From the NCBI RefSeq assembly GCF_026745355.1, contig NC_079204.1, forward strand, positions 56,881,337 through 56,945,336: a DNA stretch of 64,000 nt. Reading direction: 5' to 3'. The DNA comes from Beta vulgaris subsp. vulgaris. Its lineage: Eukaryota; Streptophyta; Magnoliopsida; Caryophyllales; Amaranthaceae. Shown piece by piece: positions 1 to 15,400 of the stretch (positions are counted from its first letter, which is position 1; every line of letters begins with the position of its first letter). Both the position numbers and the translations under genes were made by a program. The notes below the pieces were generated by a model. That model worked only from the letters and a program-made list of their open reading frames with translations. It was not told the origin of the DNA and ran no database searches.

Positions 1-2515
1 AGTGTTTTCTAGAAAGAGAGAATTATCGGGGTGTTACAAAGTATCCTCATTATATATTTAAAATGATCTCATTTATTTATAAAAAGTAAAACGCGTTGCT
101 TTTCAATGCTAAAATGTTACTTTTAGTGAATTAGAGATTACTTTATTGAATGCTAAGGGATTATTTTACTGACACTAGGGATTACTTTTTATAATGCTAA
201 GGGGTTACTTTTACTGAAAATATAGATTATTTTTATAACTATAATGGGGTTACTTTTTTTATAAATAGGGGTTACTTTTACTGAAAGTATAGGTTATTTT
301 TGCTATAACAAGGGGTTACTTTTACTATAACTATGAGTTACTTTATATAATGCTAAGGGTTACTTTACTGAAAGTATAGGTTACTTTTTGTAACTATAAG
401 GGGGTTACTTTTACTATAATAGGGGTTACTTTACGATAATTAGGGGTTACTTTTAGTGAAAGTATAAGTTACTTTGTAACTATAAGGGGATTACTTTTAC
501 TATAACTAGGGGTTACTTTTTGTAATGTTAATGAGTTACTTCTACTAAAAGTAGGTGTTACTTTTGTAATTATACGGGGTTACTTTTATTGAAATTAGGG
601 GTTACGTTTTAATCATAAGGGGGTTACTTCTACAGTAAATAGAGGTTACTTTTAGTAATGATAAGAGGTTATTTTTGTGATTATAAAGGGTTACTTCTAC
701 AGTTAATAGGGGTTACTTTTTATAATTATAAGAAGTTACTTTTTTTTTTTTAGAGGAATAAGAAGTTACTTTTACTGAAACTAAGAGTTGTTTTTTTGTC
801 ATTACTAGCCTTATATGCACGCTATGCGTCCGAGAATCGTTATTGAATTTGATTAATTGCATAAATTTAAGGTTTGATGCATAATTTAAAATTTCTTTTT
901 TACATCATTTAAGGTTCATGTCTTTTATATGCAATTTATTAAAGTAACATATCTAATACTTTTACTTACTTCTAATGCTTTATCATAATTTTTTATACAT
1001 TTTATGAGGAGACCTTGTTCTGTTAATCTGATATGTTTTATAAAGAGTAGAACTTGTTCAATATCACACTTCTTAGCTTTAAAACACTTCCTCTCACTCC
1101 TTTAAATCTCCAATCTCTCTAAATCCTTTGCCCTTCTCTCTCTTCCTTCCTCCACCACAACTACCACCTTCCACCGTTCGTCCAGCTTGTCATCACTTTA
1201 CTAACACCACCCTATCCAACGCCACCATTTCACGCCTTCAACACCACCACTCTGTCCAACACCACCGCCGACCACCTTCGTGCAATCGGTATGGAGGTGG
1301 TGGTAATGGAGGTGGAAGATGAAGAGGAGAGAGAAAGTAGGTCCCAGGAATTGAAATGGGAGAAATTTTACCAAGAATGGTGCTCAGTGTTGAAGCAGAT
1401 GATTCTCCATTATTTTGCATAAATTCATTTCTTATCCACCGCATATTTCAAGTAATTTGTGAAAAAAAAAACCCCTTTTTTTGTAAAAAAAAGAAAAGAA
1501 AAATGTTGGATCAATGTACAGTGAAAGAAAGAAGAATAGTGAGAAATTAGGTGGTAATTAGATGAGTCGGTGATGATTGATATTTTTTTTGTAGGTATGG
1601 TTGATTTTTGTATGTTGAGGACGATGAGTCGGTGATGATAATTTGATGAAGAGCTGTGAGGTGGCGTGAAGAGTGTTGTTGCTGTCGTCGGATATTGGTT
1701 TGGGGACGGAAGAGCTACAGGAAATGTGTGGCCGCACGATTTAAGTTGCGTGTGGCGTGTTGTACAAAAAACGGACTGTAATTCATGAGTACCTGAAAAG
1801 GTTAATGTTGCATATTAGTCAAAACAAAGGACATCAACAAATATTTACCATAACTTTCACACTAAAAGGTTCATTTTAAATTAATTATAGGCACAAACTA
1901 GCACTTGTGGACTTAGTTAGTCCAGTCTATGGGGCTCATTTTGTATCCGAGCTCTGATTTTGATAAAATTCAACTCGATAAGAGTCCCCATAAATTGGGT
2001 TACGCCTGGTGTTGGCCAAGCTCAAATTCTAGTCGATACCGCTTATGGTTTAATTTAACATAATTGATTATCTAACAAACAAGTAACGCTATGAAAAGCA
2101 TATTCTTAAGCTACCAAGCTTCCATAAAGATTTAGGAAAACATACACAAGTGTTCAAGTGTATATCTTCAATCTTTAATCAATGACAATTAGATACATGC
2201 AAATAAATTTTCTAACAAAATTTGCTTCTCCCATATTTAAGGTACATCGATCTATATACAAGCAGCCGCCCTCCCTATAAACAATCAATGAATTATCCCC
2301 CTCCCTACTTGAGGTTTATATCCGATCACCCTAAACTTGTCATCGATCCCTCTCTATAGCTCTCGTTACATTAATACTTCCTCCGTTTCTTTTTACGTGA
2401 CACCTTTCTCACAAAAAACTCTCACAAAAATGGAGAACTGTGTCGCCTATAAGGAACAGAGGAAAATTAATAGCCAAACTAGGAAAGATGAGCCAACTGC
2501 AACCTTTGTTGGGTT
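1..2515. other. Left intergenic region, no supported gene
   Basis: No credible exon was seen on either strand. The left third is a degenerate GGTTACTTTT array (listed separately). Around 1128-1340 there is a CT/CCA-rich stretch followed by GGTGG repeats, which gives only low-complexity reading frames. A single MITE-like terminus (ACTTCCTCCGTTTC) lies near 2370. The right end, adjoining 2516, must contain the 3' UTR and polyadenylation region of UTP20, which is transcribed leftwards. I cannot place the cleavage site. Confidence 0.6.
113..780. repeat. Degenerate GGTTACTTTT minisatellite-like array
   Basis: The motif GGGGTTACTTTTACT or close variants (GGTTACTTTTTGTAA, GGTTACTTTTAGTGA) recurs roughly every 17-40 bases for about 670 bases. 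The spacers are variants of ATAACTATAAGG or GAAAGTATA. Unit length is irregular, so this is an old, decayed tandem array rather than a fresh satellite. All units face the same way, giving a strongly T-rich plus strand. The array may extend beyond the left edge of the window. Confidence 0.8.
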
Positions 2516-5500
2516 CTAACGCATCCATCTACTCATCTTCATTGCCATCATTTTCCTTTTCTTATGGGCTTGATGCTTGGCGGAAACTCTCATTTTTCTC
2601 TTGGCATTTCTGACAGGATTAACGACAGCCATGACCTTCTCCTCTCGCTTCCTCTTGAATCGTTTTTCACCAAGATCATGTCTCATCTGGTTGTATGCTT
2701 GTACAAAGTTCTGGATACCAAGTTTGTCCTGTAACTTTTGACGAACTTTTTCTGCACGTTGCTTCACATCATCTGTAAAGTATAGATGAGATGAAAAATG
2801 GGTCTTCCAGATTTAACAAAGATAGGCAAAAAATAACTCATCTAAAGCATACAATATAAAATCGGAAGAGGAGAAAAAAAACAAAAAGTTGTTGCGACTT
2901 GTGATAAAAGTGAGACAAACAGAAGAGAGTGATTATTGACAAAAAAAACAGTAAGAAAGAGCAGGCACAACGATAACCATTCAAAGGCACAACTTATTTG
3001 GGAACATTGGACATAGAAGGCATAATTTTGGGACGGAAAGAATAGCTATTCCTTCTAGAACTGATCTAGAAAATAGATGAAGTAATTGACCCGGATGACG
3101 CAGTAATTTATCCCTGAGGAAAAGGCAATACTAATCTAAAGAACTCCTTCCCTCCCCTCTGTATCTCTCTACTCTGCTGAAATTTACCTAACAGGCAAGG
3201 CTTATAAAGAACCAATCCTTTTTCCAACACAAAAAAGGTTTTAAAAGAATCTAATCCTTACTCAAAATTGGCTGGCCCAATATGGAAAAAGACACTACAC
3301 ATTAATCACCAAAATGTACTTCAATGAACTTATAGTTCAGTGCAACACCTAACAAAAACAATAAGCACAGCATGAAATGTGGAGGGACATTTGGAAGGGG
3401 TAACAATGACTAAAAATTACCTGAGACTACTTTTCCAGCAAAGCCCTCACAGAGTTTGTAAATTGGAAACAGCAGCAGATAGGCGTACTGCTGGCAGTCT
3501 TCCTGGCTGGTCTGATCAGCAATCAGTTTAATACTGCCAAGAATCATCTTTGTCTGAAATCAAAGATAATATAAATAGCAATAAGAGGTTGCAGGACTAG
3601 ATGGTATGTGATGTCTACAAGCAAAGAGCAACTGTTTCAGTATTCATGCTATATAATCTAAGTGCTCACTGACCTGAGCATCCTCAGTTTGGAGAGCAGC
3701 TCTTCCCATTGTGTTAAGTAAACCAGACACAAGTAAGTAGCTAATATCATTATTTTTCTGACCAAGATTTTCATCATCAAATCCACAAGTGAACAATGCA
3801 GTAATACTCTTTCCGCTTTTAGGATCAAGCAGCTGACAAGCTTTAAGAAAACATCCTTGCTCACGTGGATCAAGGGAGGGCCAAAATGTACCAGGATCAT
3901 TGAATTCCGTTTGACGCAATAAAGACTGAATCCCACATATTGCAAATGCAATATTGCACTTAACAAGTCTTCTTACACCTTTATCAGGGAGTTGAATCTT
4001 CAATTGACAGCATAGAGAGGAAGCTATCAAGAACATCCTACTTGTGCTTGTGAGGCAAGTTGTTCCTATTTTCTTTCCTTGCTTTACCATCTGCTCAAAG
4101 TATAATGCCACAAGACGGTTGGATATGTTACAAATCCATGGGTGCGGATGCACAAGGAACTCAGAGACCGCTAGCCATATATCCTGCAAACAGAAAGTGG
4201 GTCAACAAACACTTGACATTGCTGGCCATGAATTATTATCCCTGTTAATGGAAACAAGTGCACCTAGTTTGATCTTTTAGGGTCAAAAAAATAAACAAAA
4301 GAAACTGAACCCCGTTATAGGATAAAATTAATGAACCATTTAAAGGGCATCCAGCAGCAGGAACATGTGGTTCCAAGAAATGATGGCACTACCACGATTA
4401 TATGATATGTTATAGCTTTTACTGAACTGCCAACCTTTTACGAATTTGGCGCTTAGTAACATGCACGGGTCACTTGTATTCTATCTAGAGTATTTTTTTC
4501 ATATTCCTTTATTGACAGTTGTAATCAAGCAATATCAATATTGTATTTGATCAACCACATACAACTATACAAGTCTCTTGTCTAAAGTTGTTTTTGCAAA
4601 GACAGGCAGAGTTTGGACCAAGGATAACCAACTTACTTCAATATCCCTCGCAAAGAACAAATCTGGAATCTGTGTAAGAATTTTTTCCAACAAAACAAAC
4701 GAGTAATAAGCATCCTTCCAAAAGGGAATTGTTTCATGATCCGGTAAATTTAGCTGGTCAACATTTAACACATCATTGGTAGACTGCACAATCATCTTCA
4801 TTCTAGGCAGTACATCATTAATGTGCTTGAGAAATCCTCTCTTCATCACTTCAACAACAAATCCAAGGACCTGGAGAAATATACATTGAAAGTAAGAACA
4901 TCCTCTTTATTGACTCTGAAATCTAAAACAAGTCACCAGGCAAAATTATCCTACAAAGTCGCGAAAAAATGGGCATATGGTTGTCTAGTATGCTAAGGTA
5001 TAACTTCATTCTCAAGCAAGGGTTAAGACCGGTGGACAGAAAAGAACCATTATATCACATACAGCTTCGACCTGGAAATCATGTCTCCAAGGCCAGGCAC
5101 AGAGTTCATTCACTACCTACCACATCTAATTTGTACGCAACAAACAATTATCAATTCAGGACTAATATTTTGCAAGGTATCTTTACTAAATAACTCCAAT
5201 GACAAGTTCCACCACCAACTGTATTAACAGAAACTTATTAGAGCATCTCCATATCCAATGGTAAGCAACATTCTCATCTACCTTGACATGCCACATCAGA
5301 TTTACAATACACTTTCAAGCTATACATTTCCCCAATGGCTAGCCACAAGTCCACAACCCATATTGCTTGAATCGGTCCCACATACTATCTAAATTATTGA
5401 ATTAAAAAATGGAGGTCGAAAAAGAAATAAAAAAAGCTGTTGTGGCTAATAACTGAAATTCAAGCAATTGAATCTCAGGCAAAGCAATTACTCAATGTTG

Positions 5501-8500
5501 GTTGTCACGCACTACATATTGGAGGAATGGCTTTTCTTCAGCAAATTTCACCAAGCACCTAGCTTGTTTGGGCTAGTTTTGCTTTGCCCAACTAAATTCC
5601 CATTTCTCCTCCAATGGTCAAGCAATTAGCTTGAAAATGTTTAATATTGCAAGCAAGCCCCTACTGGCAACCATAGGAGTTGCTATGAAGCCTATCAAAA
5701 TCAGAACTTACAAACTCCTGTGGCCACAAGAAAAAAATATTTTGAAGTGTAAAAACAAAAGCAACTATTAAAAGTAGCCAAAAGGGAACGAGCCCAATAT
5801 TTTCTCCAAGATATCCAACCCAAGCTACAGAGCCAGCCTCAAAATACTTAACGAAGGCACTGAACATGACGTGTATTAAAGAGATTAAATGCATCTCAGT
5901 ATCACACCAACTACAAAAACCAGTATACTACTTCTACCATCACATAAGCATTACCTGTGCTGCTGGGCTACGTAACTGTTGTTTCTCCCCTAAGTACCAA
6001 GCAAGACAGATATTCAAAATCGGTTCAAGTGGTCGTGAGCTTATGCGGCCGATAAGATGTTTTATAACAATGCCTATCAAGGAGCGAACTTGATTATCTG
6101 CGTCATTGGCCAAAGCATGCACCAAATGGAGGAAGAATGTCTTTGACTGTTCAAATATTATGCTCTCTGGAAACCTCTTGATGATTGTCTTAAGCATTTC
6201 CAGCACAGCTACCCTCCCAGTGGCATGCTCATACCTGGCAAAGAAATTCCATCAGGTAAAGTAGCCTAAGGGAAGAATATATTTTCCTCTTCGAATACCT
6301 CCTAAGTAAAGATCGTTATCTTACCTCAGATGAGCAACAAGGAAATCAAGATGCTGCTGCCTGCGTTTCTGAGACAGTTGATAATTGAGCAAGAATTGCA
6401 GCAGTATCTGACTGCATCTTTTGCGCATGGCTTCCTCTTGACTAGTTACCATCAATTCTGCAACTTGAGTTACCACATCATATATTTCATGGACAACAAG
6501 CTTTCGACGTACAATTGCTTTTAAAAGTGTCAAGGCAAGAAAGGAGGGGTTTCTCTCAAGATCAACAAAGAGAGGAAACTGGATTAAAACATGCAATTGA
6601 TCAGTGGAAAGGGTAATTTTGCTGCTTTGGAGCAGGGCGGTCAATAATTTCAGACAGGACTCCATTACAGGAGTATTTACATTAGATGAACTTTGTGCAA
6701 TGTCCAATAATGTCACTTTTATCTTGTCAGCTTGAGATTCAAGAGACGGAGAAGGCAGTCTTATCATTGGATATAAACACTTGAGCGCAGCAGAGATTAT
6801 CTCTTCAAACTTAGACCTCAGGCAAATAGTCAGTGGTTTTATGAAGGGATCCAACATTGAGAGCAGTTGGTCATTGCTCTTGTCAAACTTCAAATTTTTC
6901 ATACGATTATGAAACAGTCGAAGAGCAAAGACTGCAATAAGATATGAGCACTGTGGTTCAGTCCCAACAAAACATCTCATAGCTGTTTTAGTTCCTGCGT
7001 CATAAGGTTTTTCTATCACTGACCCCTCCACCAATAAAGTCTCACTTTCACGATTCTCATCAGACAGCCAATCATCAATGAGGCTATATATGAAGATAAA
7101 AAGATCAGTCTGATCAACAGATGAGTTTTTCTCAATACCATCAGCAATGTGAGTTAGCATAGTCTCCAGTTTTAATTTTACTTTTGGTGTCAAATGCTTC
7201 TTCATATGAGCTGTTACTGGAGAGAGCAGCTTTAACCCATGGGTTTTGAAAGTCACATTTTCAGCAATCAACTTAAGTGAATCGAAAGACATCTGCTTTC
7301 TAGTCTCTTTCATTTTGAAAGCAACCTTTTCCACCTCTTTTTGCTCGGATACCTCTCCAAAAATGTCATTATCAGCAACACTAAGCAGTTCACCCAAACA
7401 GTAATCTAGCCTGCCAACCATAGAGTCTGTAAGGCCTTTTGACAAGATAAAGTTGACAGTATATCCAAGAACATGAAGCTCAAATCCTCTTTTCAATGTG
7501 GCCCTCAAGACCTTGACAACAAATTGTAGGTACTCAAATCCAAGTTCCTTCAAACATGCAACCAACGCACATCTTGCTTCATCACGAATGCTTTGCAGAC
7601 GATTTTTCAAGAAGTTTGATATTCGATGAATAATACTGGAAAGATGGGTATCCAGGGTGTTCCCAGGAAGTAATTTAAGAACTTTTAATATGGCAACGCT
7701 GATAATAACATTAACTTTTTCTGGATCAGATAACAGCAGTTTTTGTAACTTTGGCAGTACCATACTAGTAAGACAGGCCTGTATTACAGAAAATGCGGGA
7801 GAACTGACATTGGATAGCATGACTGAAATAGGTTTGAGGTCATTCTCTGTCGCATCATTGGCAAGAAGTCCTAAGTCTTGGGATGAAACATTCTTAGAAA
7901 AATGGAACTGATCAAGAATAGAACAAACAAGACGTAACAAGATCTTTTCCCTATCATGCCTCTTTTCCATATCCCTGAAACACCTCATTAGCATATTATA
8001 GTATGATTTCCATCCTAGCTGACCAGAAATAGATGCAAGAGCATCCAGGTAGGCAGTTTTTAGATGTTCTCCCTTCCCCATTTGCAAGTCATACAACATA
8101 CTGAAGAAGAGGGGGATGAACACTTTTTTCAACATGAACTGTAAAGCAGAAAAACACAAATGAATATCTAGTTAACTGAAATTAGTATAACAACAAAAGA
8201 GTGAAACACATGTAGCTAACCTCAGAAAGCTTCCCAGTAGCTGCAATATTTCTAAAGCGTGATAATGCCCTGGCTCTCCTATGTTTCTACAAGGACAGAA
8301 ATAGATCAGTAAAGCAGTAGTACACAAGCAATGTTTTTCTATCTAAAAACATAAATAGTTAGATATGCAATATGGAAACTATAAACTATGATGAGGAATT
8401 AGAATAGTGAATGGACCCTTTCTTTTTCCATATGAAGAAAATATAACCAATGAGGAAATTAACGGCACACAGGGATCAGGATTCTCTAAATACTATGTAC

Positions 8501-9453
8501 CAATGAATTAATTACTGAAAATATCAGGCAACCAAATCGAGGTCAATACCAGCAAAAACATCTCTGAACAAGGGTCTATACCCATGCCATATGTGCCCGA
8601 AGAAGAAGAGTAGGGCAAAGGAGGCAATGGTAGTCCAGGCATAAAGCAACAGAAAATCTTCAAACCACAAGGGCTCAAAATATTCGAAATAACTTACATA
8701 ACCCTGCTAACTTTTCCATCCTTACATTACATATATGCGAATCAATCAAATTTTACAGGAATTTTCCTTTCCTTATTCCTTAAAAACCTAATGTCTGACA
8801 TGTACATATATCGATTGGGTGCGCCAGCAGGTGCACTAAAACAACACATTTGCAAATAATCTGTACAAAACATAGGCTGCTATCTTAAAGCGTAACAAAT
8901 AATGGCCTTCTCCTTACGTCACTACAAAAGTACAAAAGGAAAGCACAGGACACCGCTTCCAGTCTTCCAGATCCTCATTATGATCAAACATTGAGCACTC
9001 CAGACAGTCCATTCGTGTAATACTTAAATCATCTTCAGGACCTTGAATCTTTTATGTGAGAAAAGGCTGGCTTACAATAGATTATTTCCTGGATCTCTAA
9101 TGCTTGGGTCGTTATTTACAAAATTTATAGCGCTTGGTTGACTTTATGGGTTGAAACTTGATAATCTTACTTGGTGCAGCTCTTGATTCTCCAAAAAGCA
9201 TGCAGCAATTTCGATAAAAATTATAGGGGCTTATGATGATCATGATATTGATTTGCATATGTTATTTGATCATCCAAGGGGCGACGTGAATAAAGAGTAA
9301 GATGGTAAAGTCTTATTTGCCAACGAGAATAAAAAATGGCTCATAAAGTCTAAATGACAGATATACAAAAGAATGATCCACAAAGGAAAATAAAACCCAG
9401 CAGAAGCATTCTGTGAATACAAAACAGAGATAAAATTCAGGATAATCGTTGAT

Positions 9454-9498
<45 letters not shown>

Positions 9499-12400
9499 CT
9501 ACAAACACAGAAAACATAGTAAAGACAAAGTGTCTTGGAAGGAATTATACAGGGTTCTTTCTTTTTTTTTTTTTTTGAATTGAAAGAAGCAGGTCAATTC
9601 TCCGAAATTTCATCATATTGTAAAGTAAATATAAAATATTTGTCCAAATAAAAAAAAATGAGGGAGATGATGCAGGGTCATCTGTGTGCTTGGCTAGTTA
9701 AACACGGGCTAGTTCATAGATCGTTGGACTTTGATTACCAAGGAATAGAGACTTCATAAATAAAGCAGTATGAATGCATTTCCATTGCTGTTATTTTATA
9801 TGTATATGGTTACAAATATTTATGTTCTCAATGTGCTTATGATGTAGCGCCAGGTGGGCTCTTTGCTAGTGTGTATAATCTTATGAGAATAGAGTGCGGT
9901 GTGGATCAACCGCAAGAGGTATGCATAGAAGTATTGTTCCAAGGAGTAATCCTAGAATTCCGTCCGTTTTCTGGGTTTGGAAAAGCGCCAATTTTCAAGA
10001 AACGGAATCTTACGATGTATTGGGAATCTCTATAATAATCATCCACCCCATTGAGTTGACTAGCTCTGACGTCAAACTCTTTAAAGAGGCCCAGTCGGTT
10101 CTAGCCGTTTTCGCTCGGACTCTATGGGGAAAAGGAACAAAAAACAGCCACTCCGTTACGTAACCGTCATTATGCAACATATTCCGAACTTTCCATTCCG
10201 TCAAAGGTCATTGCTTAACGCTCGATAAAAAGCACGTCCTTCTCGCCCTGTTGTCTGCTACATAACAGTGGTTAGCTGCCTCGAAATGTTCTTTATTCGC
10301 TACGTCCGTTCCTCGTCAAAGGAAACATAATAAGAGAAGAGAAACTATTTCCATTGAACATGCTCTAATAGTCCCTTAACAACACCAATGCCCCAATAAC
10401 TTTATAGAAGCTCTTGCTCATGAGCACATTACATTAATTTATGTGTGAGTAGATTTAGGCATTTAGCCTATGTTACTTGGGACACTTCATTTCACCTAGA
10501 TCTTCGACACTTGGACATGGGTAGGACACTCGGACACTTCATTTTGGGCTATAATTATGAAAAAAATACACAAAATCTAGTAGACGGACACTTGGAGACG
10601 TACCCATATTGAACACAAGTACCCAAATCTGAGTAACAGAAAATAGAGACTATTTTTGGTTGATTCTTTAATCTTAAGAATGACTGATATTAGAATTAAG
10701 ATGCAAATAAAAGCCAATCTTCATCCCGAAAGACAATAGAAACCAATGTACCAAATCAAGAACAATTCAAGTCCGAAAATTTATTATGTATACCTTTAGA
10801 CACATAGTTGTGTCTTCAGTACCCTTGTAAGTTTAGTATAATTCACAAGAATCCTTCAGACTTAACTTCATATATGAGGCAGCAACGTGTCATGATATGG
10901 CACAAAATGCAAATATTTGTTGACAATTTCTGATTATCTTTTGCTGATATGCCAAAAGTTAACTAATCTGTCTTTCTCACCCTCTCTACTTCCATCCACA
11001 ACCAACCTATGTCCCTCTCTCTTCTTCCGACCTCCCAACCCCCGCTCAATTTATCACAGTTCCATCAAATGCACACATATTACAATCCAGAATGATGTGT
11101 TCAAGACTTCATTTTTCTCATTCCTTCATATCCAATCCGTGCATTAAAAGAAACATATGAGCAAGGTAGAGCAGTTGGATTTTCAATTTTGAGTTAGTGT
11201 ATGGAAGTGTTGACCACAAGTCACAGTGAGTTGTGTACTCAAATAGGATTTATCGATTATGGGGGTTAAAAATTGAATTTCATGAAATGCATATTGACTT
11301 TTACTTTGGCAGGAAGGAACATATAATAGTAGAGTGCAGTTACATGAAGTGGAGACACCCATCTGCAAGAGGAGGCAATAAACCCTCACCTAATGACACT
11401 GTTGACTGTACATAGAGGGAAGTGAGACATGAAGTGATAACGCCCTAAAGCTATGAAAAGATCGCTAGCGATCTTGTCTCCAAATCAAGGAATGACAAAG
11501 TTTTGCTCCAAGTGGTGTACTTGGCTACAACTTACAGCAAGAAGCACAAGCTACCCTCACAAAGCTCCTCGTTTCCATTCAACTTTACACAAATTACCAC
11601 AAAAAGCTCAAAGGCCTCAAACGCGAAAAACTGCCAAGTCCTTAAGGGAGTAGCAAGAAACCCATATTAAAGAAAATACTAAGCACTGAAACAGCCAGCA
11701 ACAAAGATTCTCAAAAGTGTTGGGTATTCCAAGATAGGTTGGGAAAAAGCACGGAAAGGATCATAGTCTACAAGAATAACCCAATAGATAGGGTGAAACT
11801 CATGGTATAATGGTAGAAACTAGAAAGGTTGTTCCTTTGCATTTAAAATTTTCGAGGTTAAAGGAGAAAATTGTAGAAACGATTTCAACTAGCCATATCT
11901 TGAATCAGATGAAGTTGCAAAATACGAGAGCTTAGCCACACGAGAGATTCAAATAGAGATAATCCAGTAACACTCCTTTGAGAAGAGAGCACTTCAATAT
12001 TTAAGATTCTTCAATAGAGACATTACCAAAAGCAGGTGGAGAACTTTATTTTCAAAAAAATTGACAAAAATGTGAACAAACCCGGATCAGGCCAAGAGGG
12101 AACCCCACCAGCTCGGGGTGATTAATACCTGTAAGTGAACAATGTTGTTAAAGAAGTCTACTTCAGCATCTTCACTGCAGAGGACCTTCAGAGTTCCAAG
12201 ATTTTGGATTCCTGAAAGCTTCAGGACCATCTCATGCAGCAAGTCAATCCATTCCTACAATCATACCCATCAATCAATGTACCCATGACTGCTTGAGATG
12301 TGAATGGAGAAACCAGTATATGAATAATCACAAGGACATCAATAGTGACAATAATTTTGAAGGATCTCTAGTTGTCTACCTTCCGCATTGTTGTTCCTTT

Positions 12401-15400
12401 GGTCATTGCATCTCCCATGTGCTTCAGAAGGAATTTATTTACAATACTCTGGATGTGCACATCAGTCCAATAACCGTCATCACCTTCCTGCTTCATCAAG
12501 CCTTCCCCAATTATGAGAGCAGAGAATTCAACAAAAGTAAGCAGCGACTTATATGCACTCTGCCTTAGAATTAATTCTTCAGATTTGATGTCATAAATAC
12601 AATGGGATAGTATCACTAATGCTTGATCCTCTCTAACACCAACGAAGAAGTCTGCAGTAATTCTGTCATAAGCATTGATGATAATATCAAAATCAGGTTC
12701 ACCCATTTCCATCGCAGATGTTGAATTTAATTCACATACGAGTTTTGCCTACAAAATACAAGACGGTTGACAAGGATAAGATATATAGCCAAAAAGAGAA
12801 GATACAAAATCCTAGCTACCATACAATGGAAAAATAAATCGGGACCGAAGTCAATACTCAGTTATAGTAGTTAAGTAGCTAAGTTTTGGAAGGAGCTTTA
12901 CCATAGAGCGTATAGATGAATCTTTCTCAGCGAGAGCGTCAAGTAGATCACAGATTGACAAGCGCACGTCCCTTTGAGCGGAAATGAGAATAGGAGTTAT
13001 AGCCTTCAAGATTTTAGTGTTAGTTTCACTCTGTAAGGCTGGAACTATATCTCTGAGGATCTGCAAAGCTCCCATACATACATCTACCACAAAAGAAAAA
13101 CAAATGGTTATAAAAACTATACAAACACAATCTTCACGACAACAATGAAATAGGGTCTAACCAGAATTCTTGATTCCATCTGATGCAAGCAAAAGCAAGA
13201 TATCCACAAACTTTCGTGCTGTCGCTTGATCCTTTACGAACTTTGCTAAGAATTTCAAAACTCTCAACACCGTTTCCCCAGGATGTTTCAGCAACTTTCT
13301 GTGAGAAAGATGGGTGGCATACATCAAACAGGAGCAATAAATAAAGACTTAAGATAGAACACTTCTTCACACAAACCACCAATAGAACTGTAGAACATAA
13401 AGATAAAATTCATTCAAAAATAGTTACTAGCCAATGTTATATACAATTAGCAAACAATATGGCATCAATTGAGAACAAATAAATGCCTTAGAGAATTGGA
13501 TTCTACAAAATTTCATGGGGACACCGGGTGGTGAACAAGCACCTAAAAGAGAATAGTGGCATAATAAGCAAGAACCTTGACCAACCTGAGTCTCTAGCTA
13601 AATCCAGTAAGCACTTGCAATATAAAAATTACAAATATTAACCTGAAAAAAATGAATTTTGAGCAAATTTATTCTTTCCCGAAATCCTATTGCTATTGGA
13701 ACTAGCTTAGCTTTTCTTGGACTAAGAAATCATCGGTACAACTGGATTTGGCAATGAATCACTAAATCACATATAACTAGCTATTGCTTTTTTGAGATAT
13801 AGTCATCTATATTGCACACAAGATGGAAACGGAAAGAGCATCTTAAAATCCCCCAACTAATCAGGTCAAACCTAGGTTAACCAAACTGTTCATACAGTCA
13901 AATACTCGTGCCGGATCCTCGACAATTGGACATGGATATGAATACTTCAACCATTCATTTTAGGTCAAAGTCATGGAAAATTTCGTGAAATAGACGAGTT
14001 CGGCACTTAAACATGGACCCATGCCCAAAATAGGTACCCGAGTCCGAGTAACATAAGGTCAACCTAAACCTGTCAGGTCATAGAAGCGCATTGTTCAGCC
14101 TGTTCCGAAAGTTACACCCATAAGATAGCCCAAACCTGAAAATAACTAGTGTAAATTAAACCCGACCCGGCAGACCCAATGGGTAGGTCTTACTAAGAAC
14201 AATGTTTTCTCCATTCCTCATAAATGGTTCTCAGAAGATGCTCACAAATACAAGACAAGGAAGGGCAACAATTAGCTTGTTTCCTCAATAATAGACAAAA
14301 GAAGCATCTAACAATATTAATCCTTAGTTATGAGGATCATTGTCAACAACATAATCCAAACTTTGTTTAATACATACGTCTATTAGGTTTCAGCCTCTCC
14401 AAGAAAAGATACTTTTTTCCTTACAAAGGACAACCCCCCCCCCCACCCCCCGAGCATCAGGAGTGAGAGGGAAATAGGCAAGATTATGGCACGTAATTCT
14501 GCCCTAAATAACCTTGCCGCACATCTAAGAATAACGTAATGCAGATGAATACACAATGAAGGAAGCTACAAGAAAGAAAGAAGAATTCATTCCTCCGATG
14601 GTTGAAGAACTATGATGTGCTCAATCAAACTAGGCAGAAGTATACAAGCAGCAAATAAGAGCACTGATAACAAAACCTTTGCTTTTATTAGATAAAAACA
14701 TAGAATATTACCAGCCATAAGGAACAAAATAATACCTTTTTTTCTCCGTGAAATTGTAAAGAAGAGTATGCAGGCTGTCAACAAGACCCTCGAGGTTTAA
14801 AAGTATAACTTCTTCTATAGCATATCTATCAATCCCAAGTTCAACTTCAAGGGTTAGAAGGTTCTCGATAAACTTGAGAACGCTGTAAATTATAGCTTCA
14901 GAAGCTGTTGGAACAGATAAAATCGAAAAGATATCTGGTATCAGGTTCTTTTCTCTGCATAAAAGAGACACAAGAATCGGACTCTGACTCATTGCAATAA
15001 AGCAAAAGAACAGGGAACTTGGCTTCTCGCTACTTGAACCCTCCTGTTTGAATCCATGTACTAAAGGCTTCACTGCCTCAAAGAATATCTCCCAAAATGT
15101 AGAGCCCAAATCATAACCCTCATACTTATTAAGAACAAACGAAATGATCTTCAAGCATAACGATCTCATTTCTTTGAACTGCTTGACATCCAAGCTGGTC
15201 TGTACATATAACATAGCACAGATCAGTATTCTGCATATATAAAATTGATAATAAATACAGGGTCAAATACAACAATAACACCATTTTCAACAAAAACATG
15301 GGCAGATCTCAGTTCACCCTCCGCAAGCCAAAAAACACGCGACACTCTCAAATATGTCAATTTAACTTAACCTACTAATGCATATAAATAACATAACAAT

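Noticed and set aside
1128..1550. Pro/His/Gly-rich short frames near the left edge
   Set aside because: Low-complexity CCA and GGT repeats without splice partners or recognisable domains.
5239..5660. AGAGCATCTCCATATCCAAT, a terminus style seen in some plant MITEs (UTP20 intron 27)
   Set aside because: I could not find a matching inverted end; the right side only vaguely resembles it.
9894..10163. 89-aa frame ending [14 protein letters not shown]
   Set aside because: Resembles the LWGKG motif of LINE remnants, but only a few residues match and it crosses the boundary of the 0.93-kb repeat; not a gene.
11800..11870. A-box-like GGTATAATGGTAGAA suggesting a tRNA or SINE
   Set aside because: No convincing B box or cloverleaf downstream.
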